Source: CAYNFH01 sp964396385 (GTDB lineage Bacteria; Armatimonadota; Chthonomonadetes; Chthonomonadales; CAJBBX01). From it: a stretch of DNA of 13,846 bases. This document shows, in pieces, positions 6,348 to 13,104 of the stretch (position 1 is the stretch's first letter; each line of letters begins with the position of its first letter). A program made the translations under genes and the position numbers. The notes below the pieces were generated by a model. That model was not told the DNA's origin. It saw only the letters and a list, made by a program, of their open reading frames with translations, and made no database searches. The DNA is taken from contig CAYNFH010000175.1 in the NCBI GenBank assembly GCA_964396385.1, forward strand, positions 1 through 13,846, written 5' to 3'.

Positions 6348-7067
6348 ATGGAAATCACTGCTGAATCCCTCGTCAAGGTCTACCGCGGACGGCATGTGGT
6401 GGACGGTGTCAGCCTGGACATCAAGCAAGGCGAGATAGTAGGGCTGCTGGGGCCGAACGGCGCCGGCAAGACCACGACCTTCTACATGCTCGTCGGTCTC
6501 ATACGGCCCAAGGACGGGCGCGTGTTGCTCGACGGCAAGGACATCACGCGAATGCCCATGTACCGGCGCGCCAGGTCCGGCATCGGCTACCTGGCCCAGG
6601 AGCCCTCCGTGTTTCGGGAGCTGACCGTAGCCGAGAACCTGCGGCTAGTGCTGCAGTTTACTCCGCTGCGGCGCAAAGAGCGCGAGCAGCGGCTGGAGGG
6701 GCTTCTGGAGGAGCTGCACATCTCCCACCTGTACAACAATAAGGGCAAAACCCTGTCAGGCGGTGAGCGGCGCCGTGTGGAGATCGCCCGCGCCCTCGCT
6801 ACGTCACCCGCTTTCATCCTGCTGGATGAGCCGTTCACAGGGGTGGACCCCATCGCTATCCAGGAGATCCAGAAGATTATCGGGGACCTCAAGGACCGCA
6901 ACATCGGCATCCTCATCACGGACCACAACGTCCAGGCGACCCTCAAGATCACGGAGCGGGCCTATATCATCGCGGATGGCCAGATCCGTGCCGCCGGCAC
7001 CTCGCGGGACCTCCCGGCAGACCCCAATGCCCGTAAGTTCTACTTCGGCGAAGAGTACGGAAGCTAA
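6348..7067 (+). CDS. lptB: LPS export ABC transporter ATP-binding protein LptB
   Basis: LptB is the cytoplasmic ATPase that powers lipopolysaccharide extraction from the inner membrane by LptF/G. The 239-residue length matches the family. Motifs: Walker A GPNGAGKTT (35-43, Lys41), Q-loop region YLAQEPSVFRELTVAENL, signature LSGGERRRVEIARAL (136 on), Walker B FILLDEPFTGVDP (Asp160, Glu161) and H-loop His193 in LITDHNVQATL. The sequence DEPFTGVDPIAI is typical of LptB within the ABC family. The ATG at 6348 has no Shine-Dalgarno sequence, because heptamer tract C occupies the region. Translation may depend on lptA coupling or a different mode of initiation. The permease gene follows after 133 bases. 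Confidence 0.95.
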   Translation: MEITAESLVKVYRGRHVVDGVSLDIKQGEIVGLLGPNGAGKTTTFYMLVGLIRPKDGRVLLDGKDITRMPMYRRARSGIGYLAQEPSVFRELTVAENLRLVLQFTPLRRKEREQRLEGLLEELHISHLYNNKGKTLSGGERRRVEIARALATSPAFILLDEPFTGVDPIAIQEIQKIIGDLKDRNIGILITDHNVQATLKITERAYIIADGQIRAAGTSRDLPADPNARKFYFGEEYGS

Positions 7068-7186
7068 GGGATGAGGGAAGTAGTACGGGGGAGCCGCGCC
7101 TTGGCCGCGGTAGCGGACAGCGGCGGGGGCCGGACCCCGGGGGATGAATCCGGATTCCGGCTGCCGCCCTCCGCCGTCCGCCTGCT

Positions 7187-7191
7187 GGAGG
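7187..7191 (+). promoter_or_regulatory. Ribosome-binding site deciding the permease start
   Basis: GGAGG lies nine bases before the ATG at 7201. It favours this start over the upstream ATG at 7144, which has only a G-run touching it. Confidence 0.6.
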
Positions 7192-7200
7192 TGCTCCGGC

Positions 7201-8430
7201 ATGAGTAATCTGCTGCGGAGGGCGGGGGAGCGTGCGCGGCCCATGGAGCGCGCCCACACCCGGAGCTCCGGCGCGGGATTGAAGCTAGTCGATCGACTGA
7301 TCTGGCGCGAGCTGTTCGGCCCGCTGGTCAACAGCATCCTCATGTTCTTGATGGTGCTGTTCGCGGCGGCCAACCTCTTTACCCTCACCAACCTCCTCGC
7401 CAACGGAGTGCCGTTCCTCACAGTCGCCCGCATGGCGGTATTCAGCCTGCCCATGCTGGTCAGCCAGACGCTGCCGATGGGCATGCTGCTCGGCTGCCTG
7501 CTCGCGTTCGGCCGCCTCTCCGGCGACAGCGAGCACATCGCGCTCTTCGCCGGAGGCATCAGCTTCTACAGGGTAGTCGTTCCCATCGCGTGGGTGGGGC
7601 TGATCCTCAGCGTCATCGGGTTCACCTGGGATGAGACCGTTTCGCCGGCCGCAACGCGCGAGTTCCTTGTCCTGAAGAAAGAGGTGACGCAGGGGCTGGT
7701 AACCAGTGGCAAACCGCTCACATACAACGTAATGAAGGGAGACCGTGTGGACGAGTTCGTCTACGTGGACAGCGGCTACGATTCGAAGACGCACTCCTTC
7801 CGCAATGTCACCATCGTTAAGATGAGCGACGCCGCCGACCGCCAGGGCCGACCGGATGTGCTGATAGAGGCGGACCGGGCGTGGCCCCTGAGCGACAACC
7901 CGAACGGTCTCGACTGGAAGTACGAAGGCGTTCGGATCCTCGACCTGCGGCCAGATCCCAAGAACGTCTTCGAAGCGCATTCCAACGAGCTCACCACGGA
8001 ATCGCTCCGAAAGACCGTGGGGGCCGCGGTGGGGATGAACAAGACCTTCAAGGGGGTCATTCAGTCCGAGCAGCGCGACAACCGGAGCATGACATTTCGC
8101 GAGCTAAGTGATAGAATCAAGCAGGAGCAGGCGGCCGGGGATCAGAATGTAGGTGCGGATGAGGTGGATCTCTGGGGTAAGGTCAGTACCCCCCTCGCAA
8201 GCCTCGTGTTTGGACTGGTTGGCGCCCCCCTCGGCATCCGGCCCCAGCGCGGCAGCAAGGCCATGGGGTTCGGTGTAGCGATCGGCATCATCTTTCTGTA
8301 CTGGGTTGCCTATAACTGGTTATATACCATCGGTAAGAGCGGAGGACTGCCGCCGCTTGCCGCGAGCTTCGCCCCGAACGCCATCGGGCTAATCGCCGGC
8401 ATCATTCTGGTGGCCCGCACCCGCCAATAG
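7201..8430 (+). CDS. lptF: LptF/LptG-family (YjgP/YjgQ) LPS export permease
   Basis: Inner-membrane permease of the lipopolysaccharide exporter, 409 residues from the ATG at 7201. Topology by eye fits the family. Three N-terminal membrane segments (about 40-62, 75-100 and 118-142) follow the typical LVDRLIWRELFGPLVNSI opening. A large periplasmic domain (about 145-315) is rich in beta strands. Three more segments follow at the end (SLVFGLVGAPLGI, GFGVAIGIIFLYWVAYN, ANAIGLIAGIILV-like). The motif PLASLVFGLVGAPLGIRPQRG is characteristic. Only one such permease is present, whereas E. coli uses an LptF-LptG pair, so this may work as a homodimer or have a distant partner. The exact choice between LptF and LptG is not resolved. 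The first 30 residues before the first helix are unusually long and basic; a GTG or ATG later could also be used. Confidence 0.88.
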   Translation: MSNLLRRAGERARPMERAHTRSSGAGLKLVDRLIWRELFGPLVNSILMFLMVLFAAANLFTLTNLLANGVPFLTVARMAVFSLPMLVSQTLPMGMLLGCLLAFGRLSGDSEHIALFAGGISFYRVVVPIAWVGLILSVIGFTWDETVSPAATREFLVLKKEVTQGLVTSGKPLTYNVMKGDRVDEFVYVDSGYDSKTHSFRNVTIVKMSDAADRQGRPDVLIEADRAWPLSDNPNGLDWKYEGVRILDLRPDPKNVFEAHSNELTTESLRKTVGAAVGMNKTFKGVIQSEQRDNRSMTFRELSDRIKQEQAAGDQNVGADEVDLWGKVSTPLASLVFGLVGAPLGIRPQRGSKAMGFGVAIGIIFLYWVAYNWLYTIGKSGGLPPLAASFAPNAIGLIAGIILVARTRQ

Positions 8431-8435
8431 GGAGG
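8431..8435 (+). promoter_or_regulatory. Ribosome-binding site of the DUF3084 gene
   Basis: GGAGG begins immediately after the permease stop codon. With eight bases of spacing it points to the GTG at 8444, not to the GTG at 8435 that overlaps it. Confidence 0.7.
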
Positions 8436-8443
8436 TGTGTCCC

Positions 8444-10024
8444 GTGGTCTGGACAATCCTGGCTCTGATCATGACGGTGCTGATGGGGGGGATTATCGCC
8501 TATAACGGCGACCTCATCGGCCGCAAGTATGGCAAGCGCCGCGTCTCCCTGTTCAACCTCCGCCCCAAGCACACGGCTATACTCATAACCAGCCTCACCG
8601 GCATCATGATCTCCGCCCTCACCACGGCGGTGCTCTTCCTGCTAGTTCCCCCTGTCCGCACCATCATCATGGACGGGGAGGACGCTATTCGCCAGCTACC
8701 CCTGCTAACCAACAAGAACCAGCGCCTGAGCGACTCCATCAAGGTGGAGCAGCTCAAGGAGTCGGCGGCTCGCCAGAGGTACGAGGCGGCGCGCAAACAG
8801 TTCAACCAAATCCAGGCAACGTTGTACTCCGAACAGACCGCCGTCCGGAAGGCACAGGCCGACCTGGAGGCGGCAAGGACCGACCTCCGAAGAGCCGAAG
8901 CCGCAACACGGACCCAGATCGCCGCCAATCAGCAGCTAGTCCTTCAGTCCGCCAAGCTCAAGAAGCAGAAGCAGGGCTTGGAGAACATGAATCTGGCGCT
9001 GGCCACCGCCAACGTGGCGCTTCACGGCGAAAACGACCGGCTGGGGAAGCAGAACGCGCAGCTCGCCGACGACGTCAAGGTGAAAGAGGCGCAAAACCGC
9101 AATTACGACGAGGCGAACGCCAAGCTGGCCCGGCAAAATGAGGAACTGGGGCGGGATAACGAGAGACTGGAGCACACGCGGGACAGCCTCTTCCGAACCG
9201 CCGAGAACCTCCGCAAGCAGGTGGAGGAGCTGGACGCCACTACAACGCGGCTAACCGAGCAGAACAAGCGTCTGGCCGCCCTCAAGAGCGAAGATGACGT
9301 GAGCATGTCCACTCTCTACCACATGTTCCAGGACATGCGCATCAAGCGGGTGGTTGTGCACGATGGCGATGACCTCGCCCGTACCGTCATTCCGGCCGGC
9401 CAGTCCGTAGACGCCGTCCACCGCGCCCTCCAGCAGCTCATGCGCCAGGCGCACGAGGCCGCGCTGGCCCGGGGCGCGAAGCCGGACGATTCGAACCCTG
9501 TACGCGCGGTGCGCGTTGTGAGCAAGGAGTTCATGGCGCCGACGCCGTTCGGCTTCCACCGGTCCGAGGTGACGGAGCAGGATCGCATCGACGCCATGTC
9601 CCATCGCCTGGCGATGTCGGACAGGCCCGTATGCGTGCTCGCCCTCGCCGTAGCCAACAGTCTCGAGAACGAGCCCGCCGAGATCGACTTCCAGCCCTAC
9701 CAGGACCGGCTCATCTATCCGCGCGCTAAGAAGGTCGCCTCACGCCGCATCAACGCCTCCCAGCCCGCGGAGGACCTCTTCCTGGACGTGATGGCCTTCT
9801 TGAAGGATCTGGGCGAGAGCGCACGCGAAAGGGGGATGATCCCGCGGATCGATCCGAATACGGGCAGCCCCGAGGTTGGCGCGCTCACCTGGCCGGAGCT
9901 GGTCCGATTGGTGGAGCAGATCCGCGCTCACCATGGCTTTGTGAACGTCACGGCCCTGGCGGCGCGGGACACCAACGCGTCAGACGCGCTCAAGATGGAG
10001 TTCAAAGTAGCGCCGGACATCTGA
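8444..10024 (+). CDS. DUF3084 membrane-anchored coiled-coil protein
   Basis: A 526-residue protein of unknown function. Two N-terminal membrane segments (about 3-19 and 45-67) flank the conserved GDLIGRKYGKRRVSLFNLRPKHTA loop, which is the signature I recall for DUF3084. A long, charged, Gln/Glu/Lys-rich coiled coil (about 75-285) follows, then a globular C-terminal domain (about 290-526). Its position behind the Lpt genes and the geometry (membrane anchor plus long coil) suggest a role in the cell envelope, perhaps a spacer or scaffold in the periplasm, but this is inference and no catalytic motif is seen. The GTG at 8444 follows GGAGG by eight bases. The gene is 13 bases after the permease stop, so it is surely co-transcribed with it. 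In families I know, DUF3084 occurs mainly in Cyanobacteria and related diderm phyla. Confidence 0.85.
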   Translation: MVWTILALIMTVLMGGIIAYNGDLIGRKYGKRRVSLFNLRPKHTAILITSLTGIMISALTTAVLFLLVPPVRTIIMDGEDAIRQLPLLTNKNQRLSDSIKVEQLKESAARQRYEAARKQFNQIQATLYSEQTAVRKAQADLEAARTDLRRAEAATRTQIAANQQLVLQSAKLKKQKQGLENMNLALATANVALHGENDRLGKQNAQLADDVKVKEAQNRNYDEANAKLARQNEELGRDNERLEHTRDSLFRTAENLRKQVEELDATTTRLTEQNKRLAALKSEDDVSMSTLYHMFQDMRIKRVVVHDGDDLARTVIPAGQSVDAVHRALQQLMRQAHEAALARGAKPDDSNPVRAVRVVSKEFMAPTPFGFHRSEVTEQDRIDAMSHRLAMSDRPVCVLALAVANSLENEPAEIDFQPYQDRLIYPRAKKVASRRINASQPAEDLFLDVMAFLKDLGESARERGMIPRIDPNTGSPEVGALTWPELVRLVEQIRAHHGFVNVTALAARDTNASDALKMEFKVAPDI

Positions 10025-10038
10025 GACCGGCACCTCCA

Positions 10039-10473
10039 TTGTCCGACAGTCCCCCGCCGCAGGCCGTCCTCTCGATCGATCCCGGGCGGGCGAAGTGCGG
10101 CATAGCAGTGGTGGATTCCGCCGGTGTTGTCCATCACCGGGCCATCGTTGCTCTGGACGCACTGGTGCCTGCGCTTCGGGAGAGCATGTCCCGGTTCCGG
10201 ATCGTTGCACTCCTGCTAGGGGACGGAACGGCCGGCAAAGCCGCGATGTCGCTCATCCAGGGGCTGGCGCCGGACATCCCTCTCCACCGTGTGGACGAGC
10301 GATACACCTCTGAGCTGGCCCGCAGGCGCTACGTCGAGGATCACCCTCCGACCGGACTAGCGCGCCTCGTACCGCGCGGCCTCCGCTCTCCGGATGCCCC
10401 GTATGATGACTACGTCGCGGTCATCCTCGCCGAGCGCTGGTGGAAAGAGCAGGGTTTAGGGAGGAGGGTGTAG
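10039..10473 (+). CDS. yqgF: YqgF/RuvX-like RNase H-fold nuclease
   Basis: A 144-residue protein with an RNase H-like (YqgF/RuvX) fold. In other bacteria YqgF processes the 5' end of pre-16S rRNA and has also been proposed to be a Holliday junction resolvase. Candidate acidic residues are Asp14 in LSIDPGRAKCGIAVVD, Glu87 in VDERYTSELARRRY, and Asp123/Asp124 in DAPYDDYVAVILAERW. These match the D-E-D pattern of the fold. The length is close to the family norm. The only reasonable start is a TTG at 10039, 14 bases after the DUF3084 stop, without a ribosome-binding site, so translation is probably coupled. It is the last gene of the rlmN-lpt run. The divergence from E. coli YqgF is large, so the exact substrate is uncertain. 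Confidence 0.72.
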   Translation: MSDSPPPQAVLSIDPGRAKCGIAVVDSAGVVHHRAIVALDALVPALRESMSRFRIVALLLGDGTAGKAAMSLIQGLAPDIPLHRVDERYTSELARRRYVEDHPPTGLARLVPRGLRSPDAPYDDYVAVILAERWWKEQGLGRRV

Positions 10474-10523
10474 GGAACCGGATTCTCGTTCAGCGCTCCG
10501 CAAACCCAACATCCTGCACCGCG

Positions 10524-10591
10524 TTTTTTCTCCGCTTGCCCGCTTTTTTGCCCGCACGCTATTGACTCCGGTAATGCTCGTGTGCTACGCT
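10524..10591 (+). promoter_or_regulatory. Promoter of the SLH porin, with upstream T-tracts
   Basis: TTGACT (10562-10567) is separated by 18 bases from TACGCT (10586-10591), which has a TGn extension (TGC, 10583-10585). Two T6 tracts at 10524-10529 and 10544-10549, 20 bases apart and thus nearly in helical phase, lie upstream of the -35, as in an UP element. The start would be near 10598, giving a leader of about 280 bases. The gap 10474-10877 holds this promoter, the leader ORF and a small hairpin TGCTCG/CGAGCA (about 10619-10640). Confidence 0.5.
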
Positions 10592-10666
10592 TCTATGTCT
10601 GGAGAAGTGCCTGGCAGTCTGCTCGCGTAATGTCCGAGCAAGCGCGCAAGCAGGAGGCAACTCCAG

Positions 10667-10855
10667 ATGAGCGGACCGCGGCGCTCGGCAGCGAGGCTGG
10701 GGCGTGGCGGTGGGCGGAACAGACGAGAGTCGGTCGCTGTTCGGGAAGAAGGCAACAGGGACAACTTCTTGACCGTCCGGCGAGCCGCCCTCGCTCTCTT
10801 CCGATTCACCTCCTCCGTCCTTCCTCCCGGTCCGTGTGTCGTTGGATTCCGCTGA
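10667..10855 (+). CDS. Possible 62-codon leader ORF before the SLH porin
   Basis: An ATG at 10667 preceded by GGAGG (10653-10657, nine bases away) opens a 62-codon frame ending at TGA 10853-10855, 22 bases before the porin ATG. The peptide is strongly basic at the start (MSGPRRSAARLGRGGGRNRR) with a more hydrophobic end (ALALFRFTSSVLPPGPCVVGF). I recognise no family. Its placement within the long leader, just ahead of a likely highly expressed gene, would allow translational coupling. It could equally be chance in GC-rich DNA. Confidence 0.3.
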   Translation: MSGPRRSAARLGRGGGRNRRESVAVREEGNRDNFLTVRRAALALFRFTSSVLPPGPCVVGFR

Positions 10856-10877
10856 CACCATAGAAGGAGGAAGCAGC

Positions 10878-12899
10878 ATGAGAAAGGTGTTCACCTTTCT
10901 ACCCGCTCTCCTCGCAGTAGCCATCTCTGGACCCGTCAAAGCTCAGCAGGCGCCGGACATGTTCAAGGACCTGGACCGGAACCACTGGGCGTACGAAGCC
11001 GTTGAGAGCCTCCGCTCCAAGGGCATCGTCATCGGCTATCCGGATGGCTACTTTCGTGGGAGGCGGGTGCTCACCCGCTATGAGTTTGCCGTCGCTCTCG
11101 ATAGGGCGCTGCGCAAGCTGAACATCACGCCCGAGCCGGGTCCGCCCGGGCCAAAGGGAGAAACCGGCCCGCCTGGACCTGCCGGCCCACAGGGACCTCC
11201 CGGCGTAACGCCGGAGGAGTTGGCCACTCTCCGCCGTCTCATCCAGGAATTTCGGGATGAGCTGGCGGCCCTCGGCAACAACATCCGTGCCATCAATGAC
11301 CGGCTGGACCGGCTGGCTCGGGACGTTGCTGCCCTGAGGGAAGAGGTCAATCGCATGCCCAAGATCCACGGTGGCGCGTTCTTTGGCTTCCGCTCGGACA
11401 ACGTCAACGGCGGCTACGTGGATCATGACGGGCGTGTGAACGCGCTGGGCAACAACCAGGCCGTAGTGCACCTCTTCGACCTGGGAGTAAACGCCAATAT
11501 CACGGGCGGAGCCGTCCTGAATGCCGACGTGCAGTTCGATAACTATCGCAACTACCTCGGCAACTTCGGGCGCAACCCCGAGAACTTGGCGGTGGGTGCG
11601 GCTGGCGCCGGTCCTACGCTCTCCTCTTCGGTTCCCGCGGACACCCGCGTGGATCGGCTGGAGATCAATACGCCCTTCACCGGGCTCGGGACGGGTTCTC
11701 AGCTCACCCTGGGACGGTATCACGAGCGGCTGGGTCATCTGACCCTGTGGCGCCCGGACGTGGACAGCTACTTTGATGTCCCGTTCATTGACGATGGCGC
11801 TTACCGCATGGATGGTGCCCGGCTCACTACCAACTTTGGTAGCGTGTCCGCGGAGCTCTTCGGCGGCCAGCTTTCCAGCGTCACCGGAACCTCCACGTTC
11901 GTGAACCCTGTACTGGGACGTTTCGCCGGTCTGGACTTCAACAGTCCGCTGGCCGGCGCGACCACTCCTGCGGTCTTCGCCCCCGGTGGGCCTGGCCTGG
12001 GCAACAAGCCCATCGCCCAGCCCGATCAGGGACAGATGATCGTGGACCAGATCATCGGCGCGAGCTTCGGACTCACGTTCCACCAGCTCCAGGGCGGCCA
12101 CATCCGTGGGACCGTTCTAGAGATGGCCAATCGCTCCCACGGCCCCGGCTCGGGTGGCTCCGCCGCCCAGACTGGTCCGCTGCCCGGCAACGCGTTCAAC
12201 AACGTTACGACCTACGGGTTTGACGGGGACCTGAAGATCGCCGAGCGCATCACGCTCTCCGGCGACTACGCTCAGACCGTCATGCACAGAGGCCGGCTGT
12301 TCGGCGGCGGCGGCAACATCGTCCGCGCGACGCAGAACAACGCGTTCAACGCGAACCTGGGCTATACGTCCGGTGGTCTCACGCTCACGGCGGGTTACCG
12401 CTACATCGATCCGCAGTTCTACTCCGCAGGCTACTGGGGACGGATCGGCAACTGGCTGAACCCGACCAACGTGCAAGGACCCACGGTCCGCGCGGGTTAC
12501 CGCATCATGCCGAACCTGGACGTGAACCTCGGCGGGGATTACTTCTATCCCACGCACGATCGGGCGCAGTCCTGGGGCATGGGCTTCAAGGACAACGTGA
12601 CCCGGGCTCTGGCAGGTGTCCGCTGGGGCATCACCAAGGGCTTCGAGGCCACCGCGGACTACGAGGAAGACTTCTGGCACTTCGAGGGGGCTCACAGCTG
12701 GGGCACTGCCGGCAGCGGCAACAATCCCACTGAGTACTGGGTCCGCCTGGGCGCCGGATACAACCTCACCAGCAACACCGTGCTCAAGCTGATGTATGAG
12801 ATCGGGGCGTTCGACGGTCACGGATTCCTCAATGAGGGTAACACCGGCCGCACGAACACGCAGAACGTGATCACCGCTCAGGCGGCGGTCCGCTTCTAA
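10878..12899 (+). CDS. SLH-domain outer-membrane porin with a collagen-like stalk
   Basis: A 673-residue outer-membrane protein of the SLH-porin type (compare OmpM of Veillonella and SlpA of Thermus), which ties the outer membrane to the cell wall. Architecture: signal peptide 1-22 (cleavage after VKA), one SLH domain 29-80 (FKDLDRNHWAYEAVESL, GYPDGYF, TRYEFA), seven Gly-X-Y triplets at 88-109 (GPPGPKGETGPPGPAG then PQGPPG), a coiled coil 115-160, and a beta-barrel of about 510 residues ending in AQAAVRF, with the terminal Phe expected for outer-membrane insertion. The coiled-coil a/d positions 115, 118, 122, 125, 129, 132, 136, 139, 143, 146, 150, 153, 157 and 160 are all Leu, Ile, Phe, Val or Met. 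The ATG at 10878 follows AAGGAGG by seven bases. The frame is open 14 codons further upstream, but the signal peptide fixes the start. A promoter and terminator make it a single-gene unit. Confidence 0.92.
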   Translation: MRKVFTFLPALLAVAISGPVKAQQAPDMFKDLDRNHWAYEAVESLRSKGIVIGYPDGYFRGRRVLTRYEFAVALDRALRKLNITPEPGPPGPKGETGPPGPAGPQGPPGVTPEELATLRRLIQEFRDELAALGNNIRAINDRLDRLARDVAALREEVNRMPKIHGGAFFGFRSDNVNGGYVDHDGRVNALGNNQAVVHLFDLGVNANITGGAVLNADVQFDNYRNYLGNFGRNPENLAVGAAGAGPTLSSSVPADTRVDRLEINTPFTGLGTGSQLTLGRYHERLGHLTLWRPDVDSYFDVPFIDDGAYRMDGARLTTNFGSVSAELFGGQLSSVTGTSTFVNPVLGRFAGLDFNSPLAGATTPAVFAPGGPGLGNKPIAQPDQGQMIVDQIIGASFGLTFHQLQGGHIRGTVLEMANRSHGPGSGGSAAQTGPLPGNAFNNVTTYGFDGDLKIAERITLSGDYAQTVMHRGRLFGGGGNIVRATQNNAFNANLGYTSGGLTLTAGYRYIDPQFYSAGYWGRIGNWLNPTNVQGPTVRAGYRIMPNLDVNLGGDYFYPTHDRAQSWGMGFKDNVTRALAGVRWGITKGFEATADYEEDFWHFEGAHSWGTAGSGNNPTEYWVRLGAGYNLTSNTVLKLMYEIGAFDGHGFLNEGNTGRTNTQNVITAQAAVRF

Positions 12900-12928
12900 A
12901 CCGCGCTGTCATACCTCACGTAATACCG

Positions 12929-12965
12929 GCCCCCGCCCGCCACAAGCGAGCGGGGGCTTTTCTCT
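12929..12965 (+). terminator. Rho-independent terminator of the SLH porin gene
   Basis: GCCCCCGC (12929-12936) pairs with GCGGGGGC (12950-12957) over 8 bp with a 13-base loop that may close further (GC/GC). TTTTCTCT follows at once. It lies 30 bases after the porin stop codon. Confidence 0.85.
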
Positions 12966-13023
12966 GCCTTGCTTCCCGGAGGGAAACCGCTCCCGGTCCT
13001 CGAACTCCTCCCTTAGCCGGACA

Positions 13024-13086
13024 GACGGAGGACGGATGACGGCTGACGGCCGGAATCCGTCGGTCCTCCGTCGCCCGTCACCCGTC
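13024..13086. repeat. Heptamer tract D with an internal mirror
   Basis: Nine consecutive 7-base units. Four read GACGGNN (GACGGAG, GACGGAT, GACGGCT, GACGGCC). A central GGAATCC follows, and then four units of the opposite polarity (GTCGGTC, CTCCGTC, GCCCGTC, ACCCGTC). The two halves are approximate reverse complements, so the tract could fold into a long hairpin. It fills most of the gap between the porin terminator and the isomerase ribosome-binding site; the remaining bases 12966-13020 show nothing recognisable. Confidence 0.8.
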
Positions 13087-13104
13087 AATGCGGAGGGCAC
13101 GAGC

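Noticed and set aside
7144..7200. The ATG at 7144 as the permease start, adding 19 residues
   Set aside because: The extra residues are Cys/Pro-rich and unlike the family N-terminus. A proper GGAGG precedes the ATG at 7201.
7068..7200. Several short GC-rich inverted matches between lptB and the permease as a terminator
   Set aside because: No stem is followed by a T-tract, and GC-rich DNA gives such pairings readily. Read-through within the operon is more likely.
10524..10549. T6 tracts after yqgF as a terminator of the operon
   Set aside because: I could not find a convincing GC-rich hairpin directly before either tract. Their 20-base spacing upstream of a -35 box fits an UP-like element better.
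10582..10863. A 93-codon frame in the porin leader
   Set aside because: It has no ribosome-binding site, starts at the promoter -10 region and has low-complexity Arg/Ser composition. The 62-codon frame in another phase is the better candidate.
10899..12101. A 400-codon open frame on the minus strand inside the porin gene
   Set aside because: It is a GC-driven shadow of the porin frame. It has no ribosome-binding site and no recognisable motif, and the plus-strand protein is fully explained.
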